A DNA stretch of 64,000 nucleotides, from the NCBI GenBank assembly GCA_036186865.1, contig AP025049.1:31178829-31242828 (forward strand), read 5' to 3'. Shown piece after piece: positions 1 through 11,051 of the stretch (the first letter of the stretch is position 1; every line of letters starts with the position of its first letter). The stretch is from Eustoma russellianum (Eukaryota > Streptophyta > Magnoliopsida > Gentianales > Gentianaceae). A program made the position numbers and the translations under genes. The notes below the pieces were generated by a model. That model saw nothing but the letters and a program-made list of their open reading frames with translations. It did not search any database and had not been told where the DNA came from.

Positions 1-1708
1 TCATCGTATACTGTCTATGAATCCCGAGGTCCATCCTCGGTGTTACATCATACGTAAAAAACTAACGGGAACACGTTGGTAGAGATCCTGAATCCCAGAC
101 ACGGTGTTACACTCCGCCTGAACGTAAACAGAAACTCGCTACATGACGCCAACCTCTCACTTAGGTTCCAGCGTCATGGGCGAACATACAGAAAAACACC
201 CAACGAGAGGTGTATCAGAACAGATGTTATTGCTGACATCCTCACTACTACACCCGATGTCAGGCAACCTTCACACATGCATATGAGCTGTCGAAATAGC
301 GTAACATGTCTCATATGGAGTCAGTCGTCACAGGGTACGGTTCGCTAAAATCATTTAAAAACCTTTCATGTGATAAGACTATTTTTGAAAACATGTCGTG
401 TAAAACTCATTTTAAAACGTTTGTGCGATAGCCATTTTTGTAAATATGCATCGTATAATAAAACATGTCGTTTTTTTAAAAATAACTTTGTCATATGCAT
501 GAAAGTAGACTTGGTATATGTTGATTTCATACCTCTAATAATTCTGTAACTTAAGATTAAAGGTTGGTTCTTTTATCGTATCCCTTTCCTAGGTAAAATT
601 ACCATTTTGCCCTCTTGAGGGCCCACGGCCTAGCTTTTTAAGATTTTATCTCTTTTTTGGATTTTAATTACTACAATCTTGTTCCAAATAATGCTTTTAT
701 ATTTTTCTTTATAACCTTTACGGAAAACAGCCCATTTTCATATCTCGGATAAATGTTGGAATTACCAATTTGACCTTGTCAATGTCCTTGGTCTTAAATG
801 TTTAAAACATCCCCCTTTTTGTTTTATTTATCACTTTTTTAATTTTCTTACTTTCCATCTTTGATTGCTTGTCATATAGTGTACCAAATTCATATGCTTT
901 CATGTAAATAATCCAAAAGAGCATAATGATACACAAATAGGCCACTTGGTCGAAATCACTTACACACACTCTCACATGATTTTTGTCTTTTGTTTTCTAT
1001 GTTTTCATCCAAGATGATCACACCATCTAGACTTAGTCACATACCTCCATGAGTGAAGACAAATAGCCATTATGATGATATGCATAGTCTTCATTTGGGC
1101 CAAAATTTAGAACACGTACATGCATGATTTTCATCCATTTTCAAGCATGCAAGATTAATATATACATATCCATGCACATGGTTGCATTCCAACAAAATCA
1201 AGTCATGCATGTTGACAATTACATAGAAATAAAGATAAAGGCTATGATGAAGATAATGATCATGAGAATGTTACATGCAAGCACATATGAGACCTTCATC
1301 CTTCTTATATTTGGCATGCAAGACAACTTCATATATCATCATCTTCATAAGTGTGCACATAGTGAAAATTATACCAAGATCATCACATAATGCACATGCA
1401 AGTACACTTTCTTTATGTTCATAATGAAGACTTCATTTATTCTTATGCATGCATGGTCCATCTTGTGATTTATATATAAAAGACTTCATTTTTAACATGC
1501 ATGAAGAAGCTAGAGAGAATGCTTGCCTTTCCTTTGAATCTTAATCTTAAAATAGAAAAGATTTCTCGGCCTTCTTGCTTCTTGACATAGTTTTCCATCT
1601 CCTGAATACCCCGGATAAGATCTTTTTTTTCTTTCCATATTCACAATATTAATTTGAATGCATAAAAATGTACCGGGTGACTCCGGAAGCACGAGACGGA
1701 GGTTACCG
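1..1708. other. Unassigned decayed DNA, possibly an old gypsy LTR
   Basis: No gene is seen. Bases 16-57 and 88-126 are a degenerate direct repeat sharing GAATCCC and CGGTGTTACA, which resembles the tandem blocks inside the gypsy LTRs elsewhere in this window. Bases 541-790 hold stretches such as aattaccattttgccc that also occur in style in the minus-strand gypsy LTR near 8281-8480. A decayed minus-strand gypsy LTR is the best guess for roughly 1-900. Bases 900-1500 are AT-rich with many catgca motifs and I can assign nothing there. Confidence 0.25.
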
Positions 1709-1855
1709 AGCTCGTGCGCTAAGGTGTTGGGTTAAGTCATGCAAGGAGCCAACCTTCGTGCTTAGTTGCCATCGTTGAGTTTGGAACCCTGAACAGACTG
1801 CCGGTGATAAGACGGAGGAAGGTGAGGATGATGTCAAGTCATTATGCCCTGGGCG
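1709..1855 (+). pseudogene. rrn16: Plastid 16S rRNA fragment (nuclear plastid DNA)
   Basis: This stretch reads as the 3' part of small-subunit rRNA in sense orientation: ctcgtg, then ggtgttgggttaagtc, ttagttgccatcgttgag, aacagactgccggtgataa, ggaggaaggtgaggatga and gccctgggcg. The ttgagtttggaaccctgaac segment is the plastid version rather than the nuclear 18S version. About 150 bases are present out of a gene of about 1.5 kb. Just before the end, a short run of the usual catgccccttatgccc segment is missing, and several C-to-T differences are visible. Flanks on both sides do not continue the rRNA, so it is a degenerate nuclear insertion with no function. A mitochondrial origin is less likely given the sequence type. 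Confidence 0.85.
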
Positions 1856-1951
1856 TATGCATTTCACTCCTCTCAATATGTCGTACGCTATTTTATTTGA
1901 GAAGAATAGCATATGATGTAATATGATGGGATTTGATATCCCGTGTCCTAA

Positions 1952-2999
1952 GGGCATCTATAATGCAAAATACCATATTTTACCCAAAAACCATATTTGT
2001 GGGTTTTCTACCGTAAATTCTGCTCAACCCAAAACACCAAATTCTGCACCAAATAAGAATATTCCTTAAATATTCTTCTAGCATTCTATATTTAATTCAT
2101 TATTAAGACATTTATACAAAGACTTTAATTTATTGAGTAATTTATTAAATTATTTGTACTTAATATTTTAATAATTATTAATTTTATTTAAATAGTTTAT
2201 GTTATTTTTATATTATGTAATATCTTTACGTTTAAAATAAAGTTCAATATAAAAATTATAAACTAAAGTGTGTAACAATAAAAACATAAGTGCGTTTTAT
2301 GAAAGAAATGAAAGAAGAAAGCAAGATTTTGACTATAGATTTGAGCAAGATTAGTGATCCTCATATTCGTGCTTATATTCAATTTGAACAAGTACGAATA
2401 ATGGCAAAAAAGGGTCTATTTTCACAACCACCATCTCCTGCCTCAAATCAGTTTGCTAACTTCAACAATCTTGGTGGAGATGGAGATAATCTCCCAGATT
2501 ATTGAAAAATCTTGATGGAGATAGAGATAATCTCCCGAACTAGTCAACCGTTGTTGCTTTAATTTATATTTATGTTGTATTAGTTATTTTAGGAGCTTGT
2601 TGTTATATTAGTTTCTTTATTATGAAATATTCTATGTTATGTTTGTAATGTATTTCATCTTATGTTTGTAATGTACTTTATTTAATTAATCTTATTTTAT
2701 ATTTAATTATTATTGTTGCATGTTTCATATTTACTAAATTAAAATAAATATCTTTTAATTATTTTTAATTTATAAATATAAAATATTATTTATTATTTAT
2801 TAATACTGGGTATAAATATTGAAGAAAATAATAAAAAATGATGAATAGTATTTTTGGGGATGAATAGTGAAACACAAAAATACGGAAGGAATAGTGTTTT
2901 GCACTATTTTTGGGTAGGTTTTTGGATTGCATTGGAGTGGGTTTTTTTTTACCCAAAATGAGGTTTTTGGGTGGAATTTTGGGTGCATTGGAGATGGTC
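1952..2999. mobile_element. Non-autonomous PIF/Harbinger relic
   Basis: The left end GGGCATCTATAATGCA and the inverse of the right end GACCATCTCCAATGCA form imperfect terminal inverted repeats, followed on both sides by ACCCAAAAAC-type subterminal repeats. The element is flanked by TAA at 1949-1951 and TAA at 3000-3002, the 3-bp target duplication typical of PIF/Harbinger. At 1,048 bp it is far too short for a transposase gene plus a Myb-like gene; only a short piece of the latter remains (2290-2505). The rest is very AT-rich. Confidence 0.8.
2290..2505 (+). pseudogene. C-terminal remnant of Harbinger Myb/NAM-associated protein
   Basis: A 71-residue frame contains MKEESKILTIDLSKISD, then IRAYIQFEQVRIMAKKG and a Pro/Ser-rich tail ending in LPDY. 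This pattern is like the C-terminus of the plant NAM-associated/Myb-like proteins encoded as the second gene of PIF/Harbinger elements. The Myb-like DNA-binding part is absent and no transposase is seen. Position inside the TIR-bounded element supports the assignment. It is a leftover and not expected to make a functional product; the family assignment rests on the motif pattern only. Confidence 0.55.
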
Positions 3000-3002
3000 T
3001 AA

Positions 3003-4283
3003 TTTAACTAAACTTCTTGATTTAAAATTGTTATCTATCTTTTTCTTTTATAAATAAAATCATATTTTTTATTACTTAGAAAGCCCCTATTATCCATCAT
3101 TCCTCCTAAATTAATAATGGCCCAAAGTCCATACTACCTCGAAAGTAAATTTTATTCTCTAGGTGGTTACAATTACAATTTGAACAAACAAACTGTCAAC
3201 AAAAAAAATAGATAGTAAATCAGACGGAAAAGGGTATAATACTCAAAAATGTTTTCTTCAAGCACACAATAGGAAATAGCAAAAAGAGCGAGAGAGAGAC
3301 AGAGAGAGAGTGAGAGAGACTAACATAGTGCATTTCATGAAGTAGGTATCACAACTTCGAGAGGTCGCGAGCAGAGAGTTTACATCTCAAATAAAGAACA
3401 AAAATACATATTGATACATTAGTCTAAAGAAAAAGACGAAAGGACAAGAAAAAGCGAAAGAAACATTTGTTACATATGTTATAATGGTTTGTAAAGGCAA
3501 TGGAAAGAAGAAGGAAAGTGGATTAGAGTTTAAATGAGCAATAATAGCTTGACATATGACATAGATCGATACATGTCTCAATTGGATCGATCTATGTGGC
3601 TGGAAAATGAAGCTGAGTATTCTGTTAGACATTGATCGGTGACATCGATCAATCGATGTAACCTGAGTGCAAAGTTGAAGTACGTTGTCCAACATAGATT
3701 GATCACATGGATCGATCGATACGACTTCGATCGATACATAGATCGATAGAAGTAGCTTGATTGAAAAAACTGGAGCACACTGTGAGACTTCAATCGATAC
3801 ATAGATCGATCGATGTGTTGGATGAAAAGTTAGAGCATACTGTGAGACATCGATTGATCGATGTGGCCAATAGCTGTGACTTTTCATCTAAATTCACAAC
3901 TTGTGTACCAAGAGATATATCCAACCACCTATGGACGGTTTTGGACGTCTGAAATAAGATTATAGTGTCTTTAAAAAGACACAGTTAACACATTTCAAGA
4001 CATTCTAATCTCTAGCTCATTTCAAGCATTAATATTCTTCTTCCTTTCCTATTGCATTCTCAATTCAAATTTTATTGAGGTTTCTATCCTTATTACTGAG
4101 GCTAGAAATCATTTGGCTTGTTGTATCATAGGAGGAAATTTGTCTACAACCCTGCATCAACTAGTGGGGGCAAATATTCCTGACGAAAAGTGTGATTATA
4201 CGCCTCAAGCCATCAATCTTCTATTATTTCTACTCCTATCTTGTTTCTATTTTTCTTAACAATCGTAAAGAATATTTGGAAGA
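3003..4283. other. Gene-free stretch with GA tract and decayed repeats
   Basis: No gene. Bases 3283-3320 are a GA-rich simple repeat. Bases 3561-3866 are the palindrome cluster listed separately. From about 3960 to 4283 the sequence looks like the untranslated leader of the copia element whose gag starts near 4284 (tttctatccttattactgag, then aggaggaaatttgtctacaa), but I cannot place an LTR end or primer site there. Apparent open frames on the minus strand at 3387-3887 are just translations of the palindromes. Confidence 0.45.
3561..3866. repeat. Cluster of TCGATCGA palindromes, copy 1
   Basis: About ten copies of catagatcgatcgatgt-like palindromes, each separated by 20-45 bases that often contain tgtgagac. 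Similar clusters lie at 8638-8864 and 59373-59597, both inside gypsy LTRs about 1.3-1.5 kb from the LTR 3' end (after discounting the nested insertion in the first). Copy 1 may therefore mark a decayed LTR of the same family, but no LTR ends are visible here. Confidence 0.7.
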
Positions 4284-4793
4284 TGGATTTAAAGACGTTT
4301 CTCAGTTAGGAGAGCATAAAGCTATACCGATTTGATGGCTCCAATTTACCGTGGTGGAAGGACAAGATGATGCTCTTACTAACCGCTTTGCGGTTCGGCT
4401 ATTGCTTACCCAAATCTGAAGGAGATGTCAACCCCACGTGAAGAAGACTCAGACGAGGTGAAGGACGCATGGAGGAAGAGACAGGAGGATGAGGTACTGT
4501 GTTGGAGATACATCCTCAACAACCTGTCGGATCGTATCTATGATCTGTTAACATCTACATCATCACCAAAGGATATATGGAACACCTTGGAGTTCAAGTA
4601 CAACAACGAGAAACAAAGCATGGACACATTTGAGATTATGAATTATTTTAATTTTAAAATGATTGAAAAATTTTCAATTATGGACCAAGTGCACGGGTTG
4701 CAGGTCATTGTTTCCAAACTCAAAGAGTTGGGTCTGTAAGTTTTTGAGTCATTATAAATAGGAGAGATAATTGCAAAGCTTCCACCTAGTTGG
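4284..4793 (+). pseudogene. Copia gag fragment (UBN2-type)
   Basis: N-terminal part of a Ty1/copia capsid protein. Before the open frame one reads YRFDGSNLPWWKDKM and then a run to CLPKSEGD; after a frame change 4425-4739 gives LCWRYILNNLSDRIYDLL, IWNTLEFKYNN and LKELGL, followed by a stop and, in another frame, GEIIAKLPPSW. These are the classic UBN2/gag-polypeptide blocks. The gag stops exactly at 4793, where a SIRE LTR begins; the rest of this host copia is not seen in the window. At least two frameshifts make it dead. It is a different copia lineage from the SIRE elements of this window. Confidence 0.8.
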
Positions 4794-5374
4794 TGTTGGG
4801 AAAAAGTGTTTGAGTGATTCACAAAATACATGATTTAAATAACGCGTGTTTAAGAAATGCATGACAATTTATTACTTGACCCGTTTTTGCGACAAACTTG
4901 CCTTATATACTTTATATATAATGTTGTTGTACAAACAAGCCATGTAGCTATAAAGCTTACATCAAATGGCAAACATTTGTTGTGTTTGAACTATTTTTAG
5001 GTGCCACCATTAATGAACTAAACTAGTTCATTAAGTGAAGTACTTAGTTAAATGAACTAAGTAGTTCATTAGATAGAGATATATTTGGAGAAGGCATGAT
5101 GGCAACAAACTTGGAAAGTCTCCTCCCACTCCATATCACACGTATATATATATATATTGTATATATATACATATATTGTATATATATATATTCGGTTTTT
5201 TTATTATAAAAAGGCACAAGACACATATATTCTGACGTACTACCGACACGTTACGTTTATTACGAACGTACGTCAACGTCACACCATTATACGTACCTCA
5301 TATTTATGAGTATATTCAGGTCTTATATCATATGATATAAATCATGGTGATGAAAAAATTATTACGACACGTTA
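4794..5374 (+). mobile_element. SIRE-type copia LTR, 5' part
   Basis: Starts TGTTGGGAAAAAGTG directly after the gag codon for Trp and matches the start of the other SIRE LTRs here (reverse of 26642-26688). It contains the hairpin cluster at 5011-5071 and the perfect palindrome ttatatcatatgatataa at 5323-5340. At 5375 it is broken by a minus-strand gypsy LTR; in the related copy at 58319-59273 the sequence after cacgtta continues. A (TA)n tract lies at 5141-5192. Confidence 0.85.
5011..5071. repeat. SIRE LTR hairpin cluster (+ copy)
   Basis: Three adjacent short inverted repeats: ATGAACTA/TAGTTCAT with loop AAC, AAGTACTT, and ATGAACTA/TAGTTCAT with loop AG. The same cluster is present in every SIRE LTR that covers this part (30227-30291, 35461-35523, 43858-43899, 52244-52306, 58493-58554). 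Confidence 0.8.
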
Positions 5375-5635
5375 TGTAGCGCCCCGCTCCCGAACCTTAG
5401 CATCAGGAACGATGCATCCGCCATAGTCTGCTACGAGAGCTACAAAGCGTTGTTCAATTCTCTTATATGTCAGCAGCGACGTAGAAAATTTTGCAGTGGA
5501 AACGAAATAAATTAAAAGAAACATTCATTTAATTTCAACGTCCCAGATTTAACATCAGATAAGTACCAAGTCTAATTCTACTATTAGATCTCATCATAAA
5601 AGAAATAAAACTTCCAAAATAAACATCTTCTGGCT

Positions 5636-5743
5636 CTAACTACCCCACTGCCCGAACTCAGCTTCGTCTTCTATGTATATGTAGTCGTACTCCTGCTCAC
5701 CTAGGGAGAAATAAAGGGGTGAGTGATATAGAAATATCACCAA
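5636..5743 (-). promoter_or_regulatory. LTR hairpin, splice-acceptor-like site and 20-codon acidic frame
   Basis: Reading on the minus strand: hairpin GTGATAT-TTCT-ATATCAC (5743-5721 region), then CTCACCCC, a pyrimidine-rich run and an AG at 5702-5701. After two bases a frame of 20 codons follows, beginning EQEYDYIYIEDE, ending FGQWGS and a TAG at 5638-5636. The same order, spacing and phase recur in the other gypsy LTRs (18811-18914, 39895-39997, 57901-57990, 60510-60621). The function is not known; it may be a spliced terminal exon. Confidence 0.6.
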
Positions 5744-5939
5744 GTAGGTTTCCTCCTCTTTCCGAACAATTTCATATATGACAACAAATAACACATAGCA
5801 CAAGTATAAACATGAATAACTAAGTAAATAAATAAAAGCACGGAACAACAATTATGCGATGTCATGATGCATGCTTGTGTCACACGCAACAGTATCTCAA
5901 CATACGATTGCCTGTCTCTCTACCGTGCAATGCATGAAC

Positions 5940-6131
5940 CTCGAGGTGATCCTACCACACGCCTCGTCTGGCCACACGCCCCGTCAGACCACACACCTTA
6001 TAGGGCCACACGTCCCGTAGGACCACACGCCTCATAGGGCTACACGTCCCGTAGGACCACATGCCTCATAAGACCACACGTCCCGTAAGACCACACGCCT
6101 CATAGGGCCACACGTCCCGAAGGACAATTTT
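5940..6131 (-). repeat. Tandem array in G3 LTR
   Basis: Units of about 17 and 34 bases built on ccacacgtcccgtagga and ccacacgcctcataggg, about ten in a row and degenerate. The array sits about 0.57 kb from the LTR 3' end, the same place as unrelated tandem arrays in the other gypsy LTRs. Confidence 0.8.
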
Positions 6132-6231
6132 GTCCCGAAGGTCATGCAATGCTCGTGCCATGAATGCGAATGCAATATGTCTCGTAACACAATTTTTTTC
6201 TTTCCCTCTTCCTTGATTCCACACTTTTCTC

Positions 6232-7998
6232 TGTTGGACCGTGCACCTGCAATAAACACCACTAGAGGGGGAGGAGGTGAATAGTGGTTAGCAGAAATTA
6301 CACTACAACCCTTTGTAAAAATCTCCTTTGAAAACAGAATCTGAGACCACCTCAGATTCAGAACCCGTATTTGAAAAATTTAAATCTCATTGTACAACTC
6401 CAAAAATTATGAAACTTTCTAGAATTGAACTTCAAAGTGTTAACAAGACTCTTTCCAAAAATCAGACAAAAATATGATCGTTTGCCCTTTCAAACAAATA
6501 AAAAGATTCAGATGGTCAATCTGGACAGAATTGGACAGAATGTTGTTGATTTTGCAAAACGTGTTTCTCTTTGAATACTCAACCAAAAAAGTTGATCTTT
6601 ATATCAAAACACTCCTTAGGATGTGTACATGATGTTTCCAAAAGGTCCTCACCTTAAACAAATTTTGATAAATATAGAATTTAAGTTTTCTCAAAACTGG
6701 TCATGTTGCAGCCAGATTTGAGCAGTTATCTTGCAAAGAGTAAAAGGAATTTTTCCTTGCTCAAATCAAGTGATTCTTGTTGAAAATGAAAGCTAGCAGT
6801 CTGAAGTATAACTCCACCAAAAATCACGAATTTTGAAAGTGTTTAGCTATTTTTTCAAATTGTGAGAAATTGTATAAAAACTGCAGTAAAAACGGACAGA
6901 AAACAGAAATGAAGAAACAAGACAAAAACACCGAGGATTTATCCTGGTTCGGTCAATGTGACCTACTCCAGTCCCAAGGAACACCTTTCTTTGGATTTGA
7001 CTATCAAATGAATCACCTTACAACAAGAACCAAACTTGATCCTTGGGTTATACACCAACCCTATTCAAGACTTGGATAATCACCTTCTATGTAACACTTA
7101 GTTGCAACACCTCTACCACATATGATATAGCCTTATAAGAATGGCTAATCAATCTTACAAATGAAGCTCAAGAGGCTTTTAGCAAAACAAAAACAACAAG
7201 AACACCTTTGCTACAAAGAATGGAACAAGAACAACAACAACAAGAAGATGATATCTAGACAATTCAACAAATGCTTGTGAGGTTCAAGTGTGTTTCATCT
7301 TCTTCACCATTGTCTCTATTTATAGTGTGAATTGAGCCTTGTAGATAAGATTGCACATGTGTCACCATCTTCATCATCAAGTCCAAGTGTCTTCACATCA
7401 TTGGTTGGCCTTTGTACACTTGGCAAAATAAGACAATATAATTGGTCCACCTTGGCAACTCTATTTGGACGAATTTTTGACTCCAAAAATGACTTGGAAT
7501 TATCTTGAAAATTTGAAGATAATAAGACCATAAAAACTCCATCATCTTCTCAACTCTTTGGAAAGATAATAGGCATGTGGGCATTTGACAAATTCAAACA
7601 AAAATTCAGCTCCAACAATCTTCATAGTAGCTGTTGGCTACTTCCTTTTTTTTCAAAAATAAAATTTGATTTTCCTTAATAAAATAAGAAAGGATAATAC
7701 CACCAAAATATCTCCAACTTTAAGCACAATAATAGGACATGTGAAGTCTTCATTTGACTTCAAAAAATCTGCTGAAAATGCCTTGTAGCCGTTGGCTACC
7801 TTTGAATTTTTACAAGTTGGCAATTTTGCCAACTAGCTCCTTTTAGATTGGTCCGCTTGTCTCCAACTCATAAAATGAATAATGTATCACCTCCACCTGC
7901 TCATACACGTTTTTGAGCATACAAATATGTGTAGCAAATCAGATTTTTGAAGAAGAATCAATAGATAATAGTTGACAAGATTATGTCAACGTGTAACA
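6232..7998 (-). mobile_element. Solo LTR of a SIRE-related copia, nested in gypsy LTR
   Basis: The minus-strand 3' end (GGTCCAACA, + strand 6232) and the nearby hairpin ccactagaggg...aatagtgg match the end of the SIRE copy 1 LTR at 18008. Further in, ggttcggtcaatgtgacctactccagtc (in two parts) and aaggaacacctttctttgg match the other SIRE LTRs. A TATA-like box, on the minus strand CTATAAATAG, lies near 7316-7325. The 5' end of the LTR is uncertain: TGTTACACG at 7998 is my best guess and no matching 5-bp target duplication was found. No internal coding region is attached. Confidence 0.6.
7316..7325 (-). promoter_or_regulatory. TATA box of nested copia LTR
   Basis: On the minus strand CTATAAATAG, a canonical plant TATA box, about 1.1 kb upstream of the LTR 3' end, comparable with the box at 16898 in SIRE copy 1. 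Confidence 0.5.
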
Positions 7999-8637
7999 CC
8001 GAAATTCCCAATATTTCTTCTTATATATAGTGATCATTTCCACACCTTTAACACCTTTGATACCTCTGAATAATGATGATAAATATGCTCTTATAACACA
8101 TATAAGAGATTCTTCAAGAAAAAATAGAATGTGACATCTCAAATCGTCACATATCCCGCTATAGTCAATAATATCATCATGTGAGAGAATAAGATAAAGA
8201 ATCACCATATTATCTTCAATTTAATAATAAAGCAGCTCCAGAATGAAGATAATAATATGCTCAAGAGATTCCTTGAGCAAAAATACCAAAAATACCCTCG
8301 GGGTGAAATGACAAAAATACCCCTGATATATGAAAACTCCAGAAATGACCCGGATGGTCAGAAATAATTATGATATCACCTTTGTCATGATAACTAGCAT
8401 AAGAATACATCCTTGAAATATTTTAACCATGTGACACCATGTGACGTTCCTACAAAACTCAAAATACCAATTTTGTCCTTTTTGGTAAGTTTTAGAAACC
8501 TCCAAGGCACGTTAGTCATACGACATTTAAAATCATCAAAATCACATAAGAATCACATAATAAACATGTATAAATCATATACCAATTAAAACAACAATTT
8601 TAACACATTTTAGAAAATTATTTCTAAAAACCCTAGA

Positions 8638-8864
8638 CATCGATCGATCGAAGTGCCTCAGCTTCAGAGCTCGATGTCTCACAGAAAGGTTCAAGTTTTG
8701 TCTCTGACCTACATCGATCGATCGAAGTGAGGGTTCCATGTACATAGATCGATCGATGTGTCTTAGGTTTAGAGATCGATGTCTCACAGTAAGGTCTTGA
8801 ACTTTCACTGCCTTACATGGATCGATCGATGTGAGAGATCTATGTACATAGATCGATCGATGTG
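8638..8864. repeat. Cluster of TCGATCGA palindromes, copy 2
   Basis: Repeated acatcgatcgatcgaagtg and tagatcgatcgatgtg motifs with gatgtctcacag between them, inside the minus-strand G3 LTR. Removing the nested copia LTR places the cluster about 1.5 kb from the LTR 3' end, as in gypsy copy 3. Confidence 0.8.
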
Positions 8865-10331
8865 CAACAATCTGAGAGATCTATGTCAACTTTTCAACTT
8901 TTAATCACATATAACACCATGTGTGACATTATTAAGTATTAACCACTTAAAATCATGACTTTGAAAATTATCCAAACATATTTCTCAACATTCTCATTTT
9001 TCCTTATCTTCTCGTAAATAATATAAATAATTTCTTTTATCAATTTATTGACTTTCTTTTATAAATATAACTCTATTTACCCGAAAATGAAACTACTTAA
9101 TTTAGTCTCTCAAATTTTCCTCAGATATGTTATAAATATTAATGTTGCTATTTATTAATATTTTATTAATATTATTATTATATAGTTTTTTAAAACCCGT
9201 AATCTGATTTTATTTTATTGTTTAGAGACAAATTTAAATTGTTTTAAATGTTCAACACACCTCCACTGATTTTTTTATAAACCTGTTTTTTAAACTTATT
9301 ATAAGAAAACAGTTTTTTTAAAAAAATTATTCTAAATAACCCAAACCAAAAGAAAACCCCCTTTTCCCAAGCCCAATCCTGCCAGCCCCTCCCCGCCCAG
9401 ACCACCCACCCTCTTTCCCCTCCCCCAAATCTAGCCAGCCCTCTTTTTATTCTTCTTTCTGCATAATGGGCCATCCTTTTTTTCCTTTTCTCCTTCGGCC
9501 CAAACCCAAGCCAGGCCTTTTTTTCCCTTCTTTTCTTCCGACCTGCATAGCAGGCTACCTTTTTTCTCCTCTTTTTTTCTTTCGGCCCAATGCAATTTAA
9601 TTCCCCAACTATATCAATTTCAACACCTACTCTAATCATAACTTATTTATAACTCTTTTGATTAAATCCCAATTAAACATTGCAATCTATAAATCTTCCG
9701 AAAATAGATTACTAACATTTTTTTGTACAAATAACTCCATTGATAATGTTGAAATATATACCATTTTTTCCCTAAACCGGTTCCTACAATTATACTATCC
9801 AACATGTACTAAATAAAAACAATTTTTTTATTTTATTTTCTCAGCCGAGATGCAACATAAAGTAAACCATAAACATATGCATCATATTTTATACAACAAT
9901 GGAACTAACTAAACATATAACATATCCATTCAAATTTCAACATGCAAAATAAACAACAAATAAAACTAATAACAAATAATCACATATATAAAATTAGCTC
10001 AAAATGAGAGGGGCCACCTACCTCTTGGTTATAGTCTAAAGCTAATGGTGGTGTTGTGGTGGTTGTGGTGGTGTTAGTGGTGGTGTTGGCCTTCACACCC
10101 TTCCTCCTTCCTTCTTCTTTCTTTTTTCCTCACTTTTCCTTCTCAGCACTCCACTCTCTATTTTCCTTTAAGCATCTCACGTCACCTCACTTCTTTTTTT
10201 TCTTGATGCTTGGCCATTTGGCCTTTTTATATTTAGAAATTGGGTGTTTCATCTCCCAAGTAGATAGGATATTAAGGAACAAATATGATATAGATAAATG
10301 GGTATTGAATGTGGGGGGTTATTTGAAGGGT

Positions 10332-10520
<189 letters not shown>

Positions 10521-10575
10521 TATGTCAATTTTAATTATTCTTATTTATTTAGTTTTTTTAAACCCGGGTGTAACA

Positions 10576-10589
10576 GTCTACCCCTCTTA
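10576..10589 (-). promoter_or_regulatory. Polypurine tract of G3 gypsy
   Basis: On the minus strand TAAGAGGGGTAGAC stands directly before the LTR start TGTTACACC, the expected place for plus-strand DNA priming. Confidence 0.85.
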
Positions 10590-10620
10590 CAATAAGTTTC
10601 GACCCCGAAACTTGCGTACC

Positions 10621-11051
10621 TTAGGCGAATAGATACACATACTTCTCGCGCATTTGCTCTTTGAGTTCCCATGTCGCTTCTTCTTCGGTATGGTTGCTCC
10701 ATTGGACTTTGACATATGGTATGATTCTTCGTCTCAGCTCTTGATTTTTGTGGTCTACAATCTTCACCGGAACCTCTTCGTAAGTCACGTCAGGTCTAAC
10801 TTTCAACGGTCGTTCATCCAGTATATGACTCTGATCCGGAACATACCTTCTTAATTGCGATACATGAAATACATTATGAAGTTGAGCCAAAGCCGGTGGT
10901 AAAGCCAACTTGTAAGCCAGTGTTCCAACTCTTTCGAGTACCTCGTAGGGGCCAATGTATCGAGGACTCAGTTTCCCTTTCACAACAAACCGACTTACAC
11001 CTTTCATTGGCGACACTTTTATATATACTTTTCTGCAACCAAAAACTCCAG
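10621..11051 (-). pseudogene. Gypsy pol C-terminus (integrase tail and chromodomain-like end)
   Basis: The minus-strand frame 11016-10621 holds the integrase C-terminal block VSPMKGVSRFVVKGKLSPRY, then IGPYEVLERVG, LPPALAQLHNVFHVSQLRRY and a chromodomain-like end VKVQWSNHTEEEATWELKEQ followed by the YLF motif and a stop at 10621. This marks a Tekay/Del-type chromovirus; the chromodomain-like region is thought to target chromatin. Just upstream the frame shifts (LEFLVAEK and VYIKVSP are in different frames). Everything 5' of 11051 is cut off by another LTR inserted at 11052, and the missing part does not reappear on the minus strand in the window. Confidence 0.85.

Noticed and set aside
1703..1957. 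84-codon minus-strand frame
   Set aside because: It is antisense to the plastid 16S fragment.
3387..3887. Minus-strand open frame rich in HRSIDVS motifs
   Set aside because: It is the translation of TCGATCGA palindromes; the same pattern appears in all frames and at 8575-8808 and 59112-59487.
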